Shown here piece by piece: positions 33,975 to 43,634 of a stretch of DNA of 46,958 nucleotides. The first letter of the stretch is position 1, and each line of letters opens with the position of its first letter. The stretch is taken from NCBI GenBank assembly GCA_948467875.1, contig CAOKFZ010000013.1:1-46958 (forward strand), in the 5' to 3' direction. The position numbers and the translations under genes are program-made. This DNA comes from an uncultured Clostridium sp. Its GTDB lineage: Bacteria > Bacillota > Clostridia > TANB77 > CAG-508. The notes under the pieces were generated by a model. That model was not told where the DNA came from. It did not search any database and saw only the letters and a program-made list of their open reading frames with translations.

Positions 33975-35312
33975 ATGAAAATGATTCAGGATTTTATTGT
34001 AAATCTTTATAATCAATTATTTTATATGTCAGTAATTGCAACAATTATTGGTTGTTTTATTTTGCTATTTAGAAAAATAACAGATAAAAAATTAGAGCCC
34101 AGATGCCATTATATCATTTGGGCAATTTTTATCATTGCTTTGATTTTTCCAGTTACACTTCCAAGTAAAATGAGTATTTACAATATTATTGATTTAAGTG
34201 CTTTAAAGAAGGAAAATAGCCATTATTCAAATGATACTTTAAGTTTAGCAAGTAGTGTTAATGAGATTGAAATTTACAACAATATGAAAAATGAAATTTC
34301 CAATAATAATCATGGGAATGAACATTATTTTTCAAAATTCATGTTAGACGTGGTTTTTGCTGTTTTTGTTTTGAAGTTTTTTGGCTCAGTAGGAGCTTAC
34401 ATGATTTTAAATTACAAAATATGTGATAAAGTTGTAAAAGAAGAGAGAATCGATAGAATTTTACAAGATTGCAAGAAAGCCTTGAAAATTAACAAAAACG
34501 TTGCAATTATCAGACAAGAAAAAATCAAAGTACCATCTATTATTGGAATTTTTAAATTAAAAATTTTATTTACTAATACAACACTTTTGTTGAAAGATAA
34601 TGAATTGAAAAGTATCATGATGCATGAATTATCACATTATAAAAGAAAAGATATTTTTGTAAATTGGTTGATTACTTTTATTAAGGCATTGTATTGGTTT
34701 AATCCAATGATAAGTGTATTACTAGTTTATATGAAAATAGACATGGAGCTTGCGACGGATGCACTAGCAATTAGTAAAATGGAAGGAATTAAAGATACGG
34801 AATACTGTGATGTCATTATAGAAGTAGCAAAATTAAGCAGTATTAAAGTAGATCATGTTCTTGGTTTGGTAAGTACGAAAACAAAGCTAAATGATAGAAT
34901 TGATGTGATTTTTAAAAAAGAAGAATTTAAAAAATATAGAGTTTTGATGATGATTGCTACTTTTTTTATGATGTTATTTATGTTGCTAATTTTATATCCA
35001 ACGTCATATGATGCTTTAGAAATTCCAAAATTGTATTTACAATTAGAAGATGGTAGAAAAATAGACATTTCAGAAGAAGAGATAGTAAAACTTTCAAATG
35101 GAGATAGTTTGAGGATTTTGGCAGAAGGTAGTGATTGTAAGAAAATTGTTTTATACGAAAAATATGATTTGTCAAATGGCGAAACTGATTTTCGATTAAT
35201 AAAATTAGGAAGTGAAGTGCATCTGCAAAATGGAGAGTATCTTTATAGATTTATATTGGATTGTAATAAAGAAGAAAGTATTAGTTATACAATAAAGATT
35301 TTAGTAGAGTAA
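33975..35312 (+). CDS. BlaR1-type M56 family membrane metallopeptidase
   Basis: A 445-residue integral membrane sensor peptidase. Zinc site HELSH is in MMHELSHYKRKD, with a distal Glu in DMELATDALAI; four hydrophobic segments flank it. The C-terminal ~100 residues after the last helix are a short extracytoplasmic domain, far smaller than the penicillin-binding domain of true BlaR1, so beta-lactams are unlikely to be the signal. Eight bases separate it from blaI. It probably cleaves the repressor when triggered. Confidence 0.9.
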   Translation: MKMIQDFIVNLYNQLFYMSVIATIIGCFILLFRKITDKKLEPRCHYIIWAIFIIALIFPVTLPSKMSIYNIIDLSALKKENSHYSNDTLSLASSVNEIEIYNNMKNEISNNNHGNEHYFSKFMLDVVFAVFVLKFFGSVGAYMILNYKICDKVVKEERIDRILQDCKKALKINKNVAIIRQEKIKVPSIIGIFKLKILFTNTTLLLKDNELKSIMMHELSHYKRKDIFVNWLITFIKALYWFNPMISVLLVYMKIDMELATDALAISKMEGIKDTEYCDVIIEVAKLSSIKVDHVLGLVSTKTKLNDRIDVIFKKEEFKKYRVLMMIATFFMMLFMLLILYPTSYDALEIPKLYLQLEDGRKIDISEEEIVKLSNGDSLRILAEGSDCKKIVLYEKYDLSNGETDFRLIKLGSEVHLQNGEYLYRFILDCNKEESISYTIKILVE

Positions 35313-35338
35313 ATTTTAGGAAATTAAGAGGCAAACGA

Positions 35339-35953
35339 ATGAAGAAGTTTTTGATAAAAGGAATTGTAGTAATATTTTTTGTAATTTTATTGATAGGAAT
35401 GTGTTTTAAAGTCTATCATTATGTGATCATACATAATGTTTATCATGCAATTGAAAATTTTATAAGTGAGAAAAATCGATATTATTCTGTGGTAACTATT
35501 CAAAATGGAAAAATGCTCTTTAATGAACAGATTTTTTGTAAAGACAATCAGATAAAATATTTGGTATTAAATAGTGATTTGAAAACATGGTATTTTGAAT
35601 TGAAGAATTTTGATGAAATAGAAAAAGCGCTAGATAAGTCTGATTCTCGTATTCAGAGTAGTGAATTCTTAACTAATATACCGAATTTTATTTCATTAAT
35701 TTATCAAAACAATAAATTTAATTTTGACCAATTTTTTCAAATTTATCACATTACTTCAACAGAATATGAAGGGAAAAGGTGTTATAAAATAGTGACAAAG
35801 ATAGAGACTTTGCTAGTTGATAAAAGTAGTTATTTACCACTATATGCGTATAGAAATTTAAAAAGTTCAGAAAAATCAGCTAATCCTAATAAAGAGTATA
35901 TTTATGAGTTTGAGGTTAATACAGTAAAGGATATAGATATGCAAGAACCATAA
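35339..35953 (+). CDS. Membrane-anchored protein downstream of blaR1
   Basis: A 204-residue protein with one N-terminal hydrophobic helix (VVIFFVILLIGMCF, about 10-23) and a predicted extracellular domain with CYKIVTKIETLLVDKSSYLP, similar in pattern to lipoprotein-localisation-type folds that often follow blaI/blaR1 pairs in Clostridia. No lipobox is seen. It is 26 bases after blaR1, in the same operon. It may be a sensor partner or the regulated output. Confidence 0.65.
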   Translation: MKKFLIKGIVVIFFVILLIGMCFKVYHYVIIHNVYHAIENFISEKNRYYSVVTIQNGKMLFNEQIFCKDNQIKYLVLNSDLKTWYFELKNFDEIEKALDKSDSRIQSSEFLTNIPNFISLIYQNNKFNFDQFFQIYHITSTEYEGKRCYKIVTKIETLLVDKSSYLPLYAYRNLKSSEKSANPNKEYIYEFEVNTVKDIDMQEP

Positions 35954-36014
35954 TTTTTCAATATTACAATTGTGTTACAAAAATATAACGTTTGTGTAAC
36001 ATTGTTGAAAAATG

Positions 36015-36043
36015 TTGAAAAATTTTTATTTATGTAGTAAAAT
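36015..36043 (+). promoter_or_regulatory. Sigma-A promoter for the Tad-like operon
   Basis: TTGAAA at 36015-36020, a 17-base spacer, TAAAAT at 36038-36043. Just upstream is an inverted repeat of GTTACA and TGTAAC (35973-36001). Confidence 0.65.
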
Positions 36044-36097
36044 AAAATAGAATGATATCAATAGATTAGTTTTTGTGAAATTTAGGAGGGCAGTATT

Positions 36098-37012
36098 ATG
36101 GCAATGAATCCAATGAAAAGAAGAGCAAGAAATTCGTTTTTAATCGGTTTTTTGTGTGCCTTGATTATGATGGCATTAATTGTTATGTTACTTTTATATA
36201 AAATGCAAGGTTTGAAACAAAATTATGAAAAATTAGAATCACAACAAAAAGAAGTATTTGTAGCAAGTGATTATATACAGTCAGGAACAGAAGTTACAAT
36301 TGCTTCTTTTAAAAAAGAAAAAGTTCAAACTTCAATTTCTGATAATGAAATGGTAAGAGCAATTGATTTTCAACAAGAAAATGAGGATGGAAGTGTGACA
36401 GATAAAATTATTCAAGTAAGAACAGATATTCCGAAAGGAACCATTATTACAAAGGATTTGTTGGAGGAAGTTGAAAATCAAACAACAAATGACCAGAGAC
36501 TTCAAGAATATAACATGATTGTTCTTCCAACGAAACTAGCAGCAGATGATTACATAGATGTTAGAATTCAATTTCCAACAGGAGAAGATTATGTTGTTGT
36601 TTCAAAGAAAAAAGTTGTAGAAGCAGATGAGAAAACAATTTGGATGAAAATGAATGAAGATGAAATACTAATGTTAGGAAATGCGATTGTGGAAGCCTAT
36701 ACAATTGAAGGTTCTAAATTATATGCAACAACGTATACGCAAGCAGGTTTGCAAGATGCGGCTGTACCTACTTATGTGGTAAGCAAAGATGTTATGAGTA
36801 TTATCGGTACCAATCCAAATATTAGATCAGAAGCAAGAGACGGATTGTATGCAAGATATCATGACCAAGAACAAGTTCAAGTAAGAGAAAGAATTGATAA
36901 AACATTGTCTCCATATGTTGGTTCACAAAATTCAGCTGTTGAAACAGGATTGCAGGAAGAACTTGTGACACGAGAAGAAGGAAGACGAGAATTTGTAGAA
37001 ATGTTACAATAA
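36098..37012 (+). CDS. SAF-domain protein (CpaB/RcpC-like)
   Basis: A 304-residue protein with one N-terminal transmembrane helix (about 14-34), a short coiled segment, then a SAF-type domain: VFVASDYIQSGTEVTIASF at about 50-68 and DIPKGTIITKDLLEE further on. CpaB/RcpC proteins of Tad systems have the same helix plus SAF layout and organise the pilus in the periplasm; in a monoderm it would face the wall. The C-terminus is acidic and helical. ATG follows AGGAGGG. It is the first gene of a 12-gene unit. Confidence 0.78.
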   Translation: MAMNPMKRRARNSFLIGFLCALIMMALIVMLLLYKMQGLKQNYEKLESQQKEVFVASDYIQSGTEVTIASFKKEKVQTSISDNEMVRAIDFQQENEDGSVTDKIIQVRTDIPKGTIITKDLLEEVENQTTNDQRLQEYNMIVLPTKLAADDYIDVRIQFPTGEDYVVVSKKKVVEADEKTIWMKMNEDEILMLGNAIVEAYTIEGSKLYATTYTQAGLQDAAVPTYVVSKDVMSIIGTNPNIRSEARDGLYARYHDQEQVQVRERIDKTLSPYVGSQNSAVETGLQEELVTREEGRREFVEMLQ

Positions 37013-37032
37013 AAGTAGAGGTGAAGGAACGA

Positions 37033-37722
37033 ATGAAAAAAATTGTATTTATAGGGACTTATGACAAGACAGATATGCTATTGTATGTGGCTAAAATTTT
37101 AACTTTGATGGGGAAAAAGGTAATATTAATAGATACAACGATTTTGAAAAAAAGTCGCTACATTGTTCCTACCATGATACAGGAAAAACAGTACGTAACG
37201 ACTTATGAAGATATTGATGTGGCAATTGGTTTTGAGAATTTTGAAGCCATTCAAAAATATCAACAAAATTTCGGAGGTGCTACCGAATATGATTTTGCAT
37301 TAATGGATATTGACCGAGCCGTTGCTTATCAAAAGTTTGAGATTACTGCTGAGGATCGTCATTTTTTCGTTACTTCTTTTGATGTTTACAATTTAAAAAG
37401 AGGATTGCAGGTTTTAGCATATATTCAAAAAGATGCAGTTGTTACAAAAGTGTATTATACAAAAAGTATGCTTGCTGAAGAGGATGAATATCTGAATTAT
37501 TTGGCAGCAGATTATCAAATAAAATGGGACGAATCAGACATTGTTTTCTTTCCTTTTGAAACAGTAGACTTAAATGCAATTTATATTAATCAAAGGGCAG
37601 GTCGAATTCAGATGAAGGGTTTAAGTAATACGTATGTAGATTCCGTTTTATATTTGACGGAAGCAATTACAGGAGAGAGTTCTGGAAAAATTAGAAATGC
37701 GTATAAATTATTAGATGCTTAG
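37033..37722 (+). CDS. MinD/CpaE-like P-loop-fold protein, degenerate (first)
   Basis: 229 residues from ATG 37033, after AGGTGAAGGA. The fold looks like ParA/MinD/TadZ (strand KKIVFIGTYDKTDMLLYVAK, then KKVILIDTT, and FALMDIDRA), but the P-loop KGGxGKT is replaced by GTYDKTDM, so ATP binding is doubtful. It may be a pseudo-ATPase scaffold that locates the pilus machine, as TadZ does. A second such protein follows at 12 bases. Confidence 0.65.
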   Translation: MKKIVFIGTYDKTDMLLYVAKILTLMGKKVILIDTTILKKSRYIVPTMIQEKQYVTTYEDIDVAIGFENFEAIQKYQQNFGGATEYDFALMDIDRAVAYQKFEITAEDRHFFVTSFDVYNLKRGLQVLAYIQKDAVVTKVYYTKSMLAEEDEYLNYLAADYQIKWDESDIVFFPFETVDLNAIYINQRAGRIQMKGLSNTYVDSVLYLTEAITGESSGKIRNAYKLLDA

Positions 37723-37734
37723 AAAAGGTGGAGG

Positions 37735-38583
37735 ATGAGAATGGCAATATTAAGTTTTTGGAGCGGAAATCCAAAGGAAGCAGGACAAACTTTATCAATT
37801 GCAGCAATAGCTACACAAATATCAATTGAACATAATCGTAAAACTTTAGTAGTGGATGCAACATTTAAAGATGATACATTAGAAAGATGTTTTTGGAAAC
37901 CAGACGAAAATAAAGAATTGAAGAAAAAGTTGAATAAGGGGAAATTGGATATTGCAACTGGAACAGAAGGTTTGATGAGTGCAATTGCCAGCAATAAAAC
38001 GTCCCCAGAAATCATATCGAATTATACAAAAGTAGTGTTTAACAAAAGGTTTGACGTATTGCTTGGGTTAAAAACAACAAACTATGAAGAGTATGATAGC
38101 TATTTGAAATTGTATCCAGATATGTTAAAAGCAGCCAATAAGTTCTACGATTTGGTAATTGTTGATTTGCCTAAAACAACCCAAAGACAAACAACAATGG
38201 ATATTTTAAGGACATCTGATGTTGTGATGTACACGATGTCACAAAATTTGAAACAGATCAATGAATTTATAGAAAATCGAGATGAAATGCAGGAGTTAAA
38301 GAGAGTTATTCCGTTATTAGGAAGTGCAAATGATTTTTGCAAATACAACCCAAAGAACGTTTCGACATTTGTGAGAGAAAAACAACTTGCGTATATTTCT
38401 TATAATAATAAATTTTTGGAGTCTGCTAGTGAAGGCGAAGTTGCCAAGTTTTTCTTGGATGCGATAAGAAGCAAGAATGCAAGAGATAAAAATGCACAAT
38501 TTTTGAAGTCAGTTGCTGAGACATCACAAAAGGTAATCCATAAATTTGAAGAAATCAAATATGGTAGAGTACTAGATTCATAA
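37735..38583 (+). CDS. MinD/CpaE-like P-loop-fold protein, degenerate (second)
   Basis: A 282-residue protein with a MinD-like strand order: MAILSFWSGNPKEAGQTLSI at 3-22 where the deviant Walker A should be (SGNPKEAGQT replaces KGGVGKT), TLVVDATFKDD, and FYDLVIVDLPKTT for the switch II/Walker B strand. The P-loop keeps Gly residues but lacks the GKT lysine. Probably a second localisation factor of the Tad-like system. ATG overlaps GGAGG signals. Confidence 0.68.
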   Translation: MRMAILSFWSGNPKEAGQTLSIAAIATQISIEHNRKTLVVDATFKDDTLERCFWKPDENKELKKKLNKGKLDIATGTEGLMSAIASNKTSPEIISNYTKVVFNKRFDVLLGLKTTNYEEYDSYLKLYPDMLKAANKFYDLVIVDLPKTTQRQTTMDILRTSDVVMYTMSQNLKQINEFIENRDEMQELKRVIPLLGSANDFCKYNPKNVSTFVREKQLAYISYNNKFLESASEGEVAKFFLDAIRSKNARDKNAQFLKSVAETSQKVIHKFEEIKYGRVLDS

Positions 38584-38602
38584 GAAAAGGGGGCACTCTT
38601 AA

Positions 38603-40746
38603 ATGATTGCAAATATTATATTAATGTTTGTTGTAGTAGTAATTGTGTTTTTTACTGTTACACATTTTATTAAAAAGAATAAAGAAGAGGTTGTTGATGA
38701 AGAAGTTGTTGCTGATGATAAAACATATACTTTTGAGTTAATGATTAAGTTCGTAAAAAAGAGACTAGATGAAATTACGAAAATTAACCTTTATGATATT
38801 GGTTTGTCAGAAGAAGAATTAAAAAGAAGAAAAAATAAAAAATACGAATTGAAAAAGGCCTTGAAAGGTTGTACCTATGGCGATGTTAATGATAAAAAAT
38901 ATGTCAAAGAATTGATTTATGATTTGCTTTCAAAAGAATATGGGATTAACGAAACAAACATTATAAGAGTGTTGCCTTTTGATACCCCATCCCTTTTGAC
39001 AGCGCAAGACAAATTTGATATTTTAATTCATGAATACAAAAAGACATTTGCCTATGAGGCATTACCAGAAATGATAAAAAAATACAATCTAGATGTGTTT
39101 AAATTTGTTGAAGGAGAATCAAAACCAAGTTATGTTATCACAGAAGATGAAATTAATGACATTTATGAAAAAGAAAATTTTCAATTAGATTTTAATGATA
39201 AACTAGAAGTGGTTGTACAAAGAATTTATCAATCGTATAAAGGATTTAGTAGCATTGACGAAGTACGTGATATGAACATTGATGGTATTTCTGGTGGTGT
39301 ATCAGGTTTGCCAGAAAGTTTCTTAAGCCAGGTTGCACAAAGCGATGGCGACTTTTTGAAACAAGCGATGGAGGCGAAAGTGCCAAGAGCGTGTGACAGT
39401 ATTTGGATTATGTTCCGTGGTAAATCCATTCGTTTAGCATTTTTGTCATTTGGAACAGAAGCAGAACTAAAAAGAGTTTGTCAAAATATTTATAAATATA
39501 ACAACCCAGGACAATTGTCTGATACCAATGGTTTCAAAATCAATGAAATGAAAGACGGTTCACGTGTTGTTGTTGTAAGACCTAGTATGTCTGAAACTTG
39601 GGCATTTTTCGTCAGAAAGTTTGACGTAAAACGTGCTACTTTGGAACAAATTATTAAATGTGATGGAAAAGAGGAAGCAATTGAATTGCTAAAATATTTA
39701 GTAAAAGGTGCTAGAATTATTTCGCTTACTGGTGAGCAAGGTTGCCGGAAAAACAACGATGTTGATGGCGATGATTGAAAATATTTATGAAACCATGAAC
39801 CTTCGTATCACAGAAACGGCGTTCGAGTTGCACTTAAGAAAAATTTATCCAACGCGAAATATTTTGTCAATGCGTGAGACAGAAACGATTTCTGGTCAGG
39901 ACTGTTTGGACGTTCAGAAAAAAACTGACGGTTCTGTAAACATTATCCGGAGAGGTTGCAACAGACCCCGTAGCATCTTGGATGATTCAGTCTGCACAGG
40001 TTGCTTCTAAGTTTACGTTATTTACGCACCACGCTAAAACTTTCCCAGATTTGGTAACAGCGCTTCGTAACTCAATGCTTCGTGCAGGTGTGTTCAAAGA
40101 TGAGAAAACAGCAGAAGAACAGGTTGTGCAAGTTTTGAATTTTGATATTCACTTAGTCAAAGACTTCCGAGGTGTTAGATACATAGAAAGAATTACAGAA
40201 TGTATTCCAGTTGAAGAAAAAAATGAATATACATTTGACCATAGAAATGAAAGCACGATTGAAGGAAAATTGGACAAATTTATGGACAATGCGGCTATCT
40301 TTTTTGGAAAAACAACGAATCGTGAAATGTACAAATATAGAAATGTTATGGAATATATTAATGATGGCTATGTTTTAACAAACCCAATTAGTGAAACCAA
40401 TATCAAAGAAATGCGTATTAATATGGAAGATACGGATATGGTAAATTTTGATAAATTTTTGGAAAGAAATTGGGGAATAACACCACCTAAAATGCCAGGA
40501 GAAGTAAATAAACCAGAAGAAAAAGTAGTGGAAATTCAAAAGGTGGAAGAAGTTGTGCCAGTTTCAAGTAGTAATGTTGAGACAGATGCACCAAAAATGC
40601 GCACTAGAAGACCAGCAATGGCAAAAGAAGGACAACCAGCAAGAAGACCTGTAAATAGTGCAGCCAATCCACAAGCTAGAACAACTCGAACCAATGCACA
40701 GGCAAGACCAGTACAAAGAAAAACAAAACCAGATGTGGAAGGCTAA
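38603..40746 (+). CDS. CpaF/TadA-like secretion ATPase, needs two +1 frameshifts
   Basis: The motor of the Tad-like machine. Straight reading ends before the active site. Skipping C39746 and C39948 yields 713 residues. Walker A is GEQGCGKTTM with the shift supplying Gly382; the catalytic IIGEVATDP region (CpaF GEVR box) uses Gly449 from the second shift; THHAKTFPDLVTALRNSML is the conserved His box. Unlike normal CpaF it has an N-terminal transmembrane helix (residues 2-22) and a basic Pro/Arg-rich C-terminal tail of about 55 residues. It lies after the MinD-like genes and before the platform gene. Confidence 0.88.
39746..39749 (+). other. +1 recoding site CGGA (CpaF-like, Walker A)
   Basis: Zero frame TGC CGG AAA; the family frame resumes GGA AAA ACA ACG (Gly-Lys-Thr-Thr). 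The shifted Gly is the last Gly of the P-loop. Confidence 0.85.
39948..39951 (+). other. +1 recoding site CGGA (CpaF-like, GEV box)
   Basis: Zero frame ATC CGG AGA; the family frame resumes GGA GAG GTT GCA (Gly-Glu-Val-Ala), with the catalytic Glu immediately after. Confidence 0.85.
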
Positions 40747-40773
40747 AAAACGAGGGAAAGGAGAGTATGATTT

Positions 40774-42850
40774 ATGGATAATAATCAAATGATGATGTAC
40801 CTTATGTTTGGCGCTGGGCGGATTGTTTTTTATAATTATTATTGCGTGGTATATGCTGAATAAGAAAATGAAATCCAAAGAGACAAAATATATTGCGCAG
40901 TTGACAGAAGGTACCAAGACAAGTAATTTTAGCTCAGATATTATTTATCAAAAAATCTATATATATTGTACCAAGATACCTTTCTTAAAAAGATATGTAT
41001 TAAAAATTAGAAGAAGAATAGAAATTATTAATTTAGATGACGAATATTTAACCAGAAAACAAACAGCACGAATTTTGTTAAGAGCAGTTTTTATCATTTT
41101 TCCTTTGACAGGAATGATAATTTACTTAACAAGGCAGAATATTATTTTAATGCTTACCTTATTCTTATTTGAGATATTTTTCATAGAAACATTTATGGAA
41201 GGTATGGTAGATAAGATAGACAACAAACTTTTGAAAGAGCAAATTGATATGTTTAGTGAAATGCGTCATGCCTATCACGAGTATAACATGATTGAAGAAG
41301 CTTTGTATGATGTGGCTCAAAATGACGAAGTAGAAGTTTCAAGACAGGTTGAAAAAATTCATGAAGTATTGTTGGCAGATGACCCAGAAAATGAACTTGA
41401 AAAATATTATGACATTGCGCCAAATAGCTATTTGAAAGAGTTTGCTGGTGTTTCCTATTTGACGAAAGAATTTGGTGATAGAAAAGATAAAGATGGTTCC
41501 TCTTTATATTTGAAAAACTTGAATAACATTGTGCAAGAAATGCAGTTGGAAATTTTGAAAAGAGATAAATTGGACTATGTGTTCCAGAGTTTGTCAATGA
41601 TTGCGGCGGTTCCAATTCTATTTTTGGATGTCATGAAAAACTGGGCAATTGGACAATTCTCATTTACATCAGAATTTTACAATGGAACGCTTGGCTTTTT
41701 GATGCAAATGGGAATCGTAATTGTGACAATTTTGTGTTATATTTTTGTCCGTTCCTTGAAAGATAATGGAAGTGTCAATACAGCAACAAACACAGAAAAT
41801 CCAATTCAAAAAAGATTGTATAATCACAAAATTGTAAAACAATTTATTGATTATTTAATGCCCAAAGATGGCACCAAAGAATACAAAAAAGTGACCACTT
41901 TGCTAAAGGATAATGCGTCAAAACTGAAAATGGAATGGCTATACATAAACCGTGTGGGATGTACGATTATATTTTTTATTGTATCGATGTTTATTTTGCT
42001 AGAGGCGCATCAATATGCGATTAACTATATTTATACAGAGCCAACGACAGATTATAATGTGTTGGGAAATTTGTCAGAAAAAGAGCATAAAACGGCGATG
42101 CAGAAAACAGAAGCAGACAATGTATTTTTGGACCAGTTTAAGACAGATAGAACCATTACCCAAGATAAATTAAGAAAAACGCTAGAGAAGTCAAAAGAAT
42201 ATGGTGATTCTTCCGAAAAAGATATGGATGTGATTGTAGAAAGAATATGGGGCAAATTACAGGTTGTGCAGTCCCAATATTTGAAATGGTTTGAATTATT
42301 GATTGCTTGTGTGATAGGAACGCTTGGCTATTATGGACCAATTTGGTTATTGAAATTCCAAAAGAAAATGCGACAAATGGAAATGGAAAATGAAGTGATG
42401 CAGTTCCAAACGATTATTTTGATGCTAATGAAAATCGAAAGAGTAAATGTTGAGATGATTTTGGAATGGCTAGAAAGATATGCCAATATTTTCAAGGAGC
42501 CAATTTCAAGATGTGTGAATAACTTTGAAAGTGGTGCTTGGGAAGCGTTGGAAGATTTAAAAAATGAGCTTTCTTTCCAGCAATTGATTACACTTGTGGA
42601 AGGTTTGCAATCAGCCGTAGAATCGATTCCAATTCGTGAGGCATTTGATGAATTAGACACAGAAAGGGCATATTATCAGGAAAAAAGAAAAGAGTCAAAC
42701 GAAAGATTAATTACGAGAAAATCAATGATAGGCAAAGTATTAGGGTTCGCACCAATGGTTATTCTGTTTGTGGGATATTTGATTTTACCATTATGCGTAA
42801 TTGGTTTATCAAGTATGACATCAGCTTTCAATACAATGTCTTCGATGTAA
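40774..42850 (+). CDS. TadB-TadC-like fused platform protein, needs a +1 frameshift at CGG 40819
   Basis: A 691-residue inner-membrane platform. ATG 40774 follows AAAGGAG at 40757-40763; the first 15 codons read MDNNQMMMYLMFGAG, then C40819 must be skipped to give G16 and GLFFIIIIAWYML. Two T2SSF-like halves are visible: LLKEQIDMFSEMRHAYHEYN with downstream helices, and MQFQTIILMLMKIERVNVEMI with a final LGFAPMVILFVGYLILPL helix. TadB and TadC are usually separate genes, so this is a fusion. The shift is so early that without it no platform is made. Confidence 0.8.
40819..40822 (+). other. +1 recoding site CGGA (TadB/C-like)
   Basis: Zero frame GGG CGG ATT; the membrane frame resumes GGA TTG TTT TTT (Gly-Leu-Phe-Phe). 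The shift is at codon 16. Confidence 0.75.
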
Positions 42851-42862
42851 AAAGGAGTAAGT

Positions 42863-43618
42863 ATGGATAATTCTTTGAGCAAGGCTCTGATTATTGCAGC
42901 AGGAGTGTTGTTAGCGATGGTTGTGGTGGCGTTTATGATGTATTCGTTTCGAGAAATTAGTTCTTGGTCAACCACGCAAAATGAGGAACAAACAACAGAG
43001 CAAATAGAAAAGTTTAATAAAGAATATGAAGCATTTGACAAAGATTTGATGTATGGTGTAGATGTGATTTCTTGTTTAAATAAAGCCAAAAGCAATAATG
43101 ATAAAGTGGAGGCGGAAGGATATTCTAATGCTTATTTAGTGAAAGTTAATGTAACTTTTAAGAAAAAACTTTCAGAAAACATTCGTGTCTATTATGTATC
43201 AAAGGATTCTAAAAAAGAAAAAGAGGCTCATAGCAATACAGATTTTACTAATACCAAAAATTTGAAACTGGAAAATGTGTTTGAAGTTTCAAAAGAGTAT
43301 AAAGACCATGTGAATGGAATTGATTTTTCAAAGGCTTTGGCACCAACCAATAGCGAGTTGTCCATGAATATTAATCAGAAATATCAATTATATAAAGAAG
43401 CACAGACAGATGATTTGATTAAAGCGCTACTTGCTATTTCTGGTAATTTGAAACAGATGAAACAAAATTCCAAGTATGATTTAGTAAGAGATAATTGGAC
43501 AAGAGCAGAATGGGAAACTCCAGCTTTTAGTATGAAAACGAGAAAATTTAAGTGTACGAATGTACAATATAATGCACAAACCAGTCGTGTGGATTTAATC
43601 GAATTTGAAGAATTTTAA
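42863..43618 (+). CDS. Pilin-like single-TM protein 1
   Basis: 251 residues. N-terminus MDNSLSKALIIAAGVLLAMV forms one hydrophobic helix without a basic leader. Core KFNKEYEAFDKDLMYGVDVI followed by SCLNKAKSNND matches the same positions in the paralogues downstream, and the end NVQYNAQTSRVDLIEFEEF matches their C-termini. It is the longest member, with an insert of about 80 residues. Probably a subunit of the surface structure built by the preceding machine. ATG follows AAAGGAG, 12 bases after the platform gene. Confidence 0.72.
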   Translation: MDNSLSKALIIAAGVLLAMVVVAFMMYSFREISSWSTTQNEEQTTEQIEKFNKEYEAFDKDLMYGVDVISCLNKAKSNNDKVEAEGYSNAYLVKVNVTFKKKLSENIRVYYVSKDSKKEKEAHSNTDFTNTKNLKLENVFEVSKEYKDHVNGIDFSKALAPTNSELSMNINQKYQLYKEAQTDDLIKALLAISGNLKQMKQNSKYDLVRDNWTRAEWETPAFSMKTRKFKCTNVQYNAQTSRVDLIEFEEF

Positions 43619-43634
43619 GTAGAAAGGAAAAGCT

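Noticed and set aside
33601..35312. Beta-lactam resistance locus
   Set aside because: BlaI and BlaR1-like genes are present but BlaR1 lacks a penicillin-binding domain and no beta-lactamase gene is near.
39708..40010. Independent small genes within the CpaF-like region
   Set aside because: They contain Walker A and the GEV box in sequence order of a single ATPase.
7736..40822. Random sequencing or assembly errors as the cause of the ten +1 breaks
   Set aside because: All ten insert a C exactly before a zero-frame Gly codon so that CGG is in phase; random indels would not be phase-locked, nor all of one type. I could not inspect reads, so this stays testable.
7736..40822. Classical P-site slippery heptamer frameshifting
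   Set aside because: The preceding codons differ at most of the sites and no common slippery sequence, Shine-Dalgarno-like spacer or stop codon is shared; only CGG is.
40808..42850. TadB/C-like protein starting at TTG 40808
   Set aside because: No ribosome binding site before 40808, while ATG 40774 has AAAGGAG and reaches the same frame by a CGG shift. Not fully excluded.
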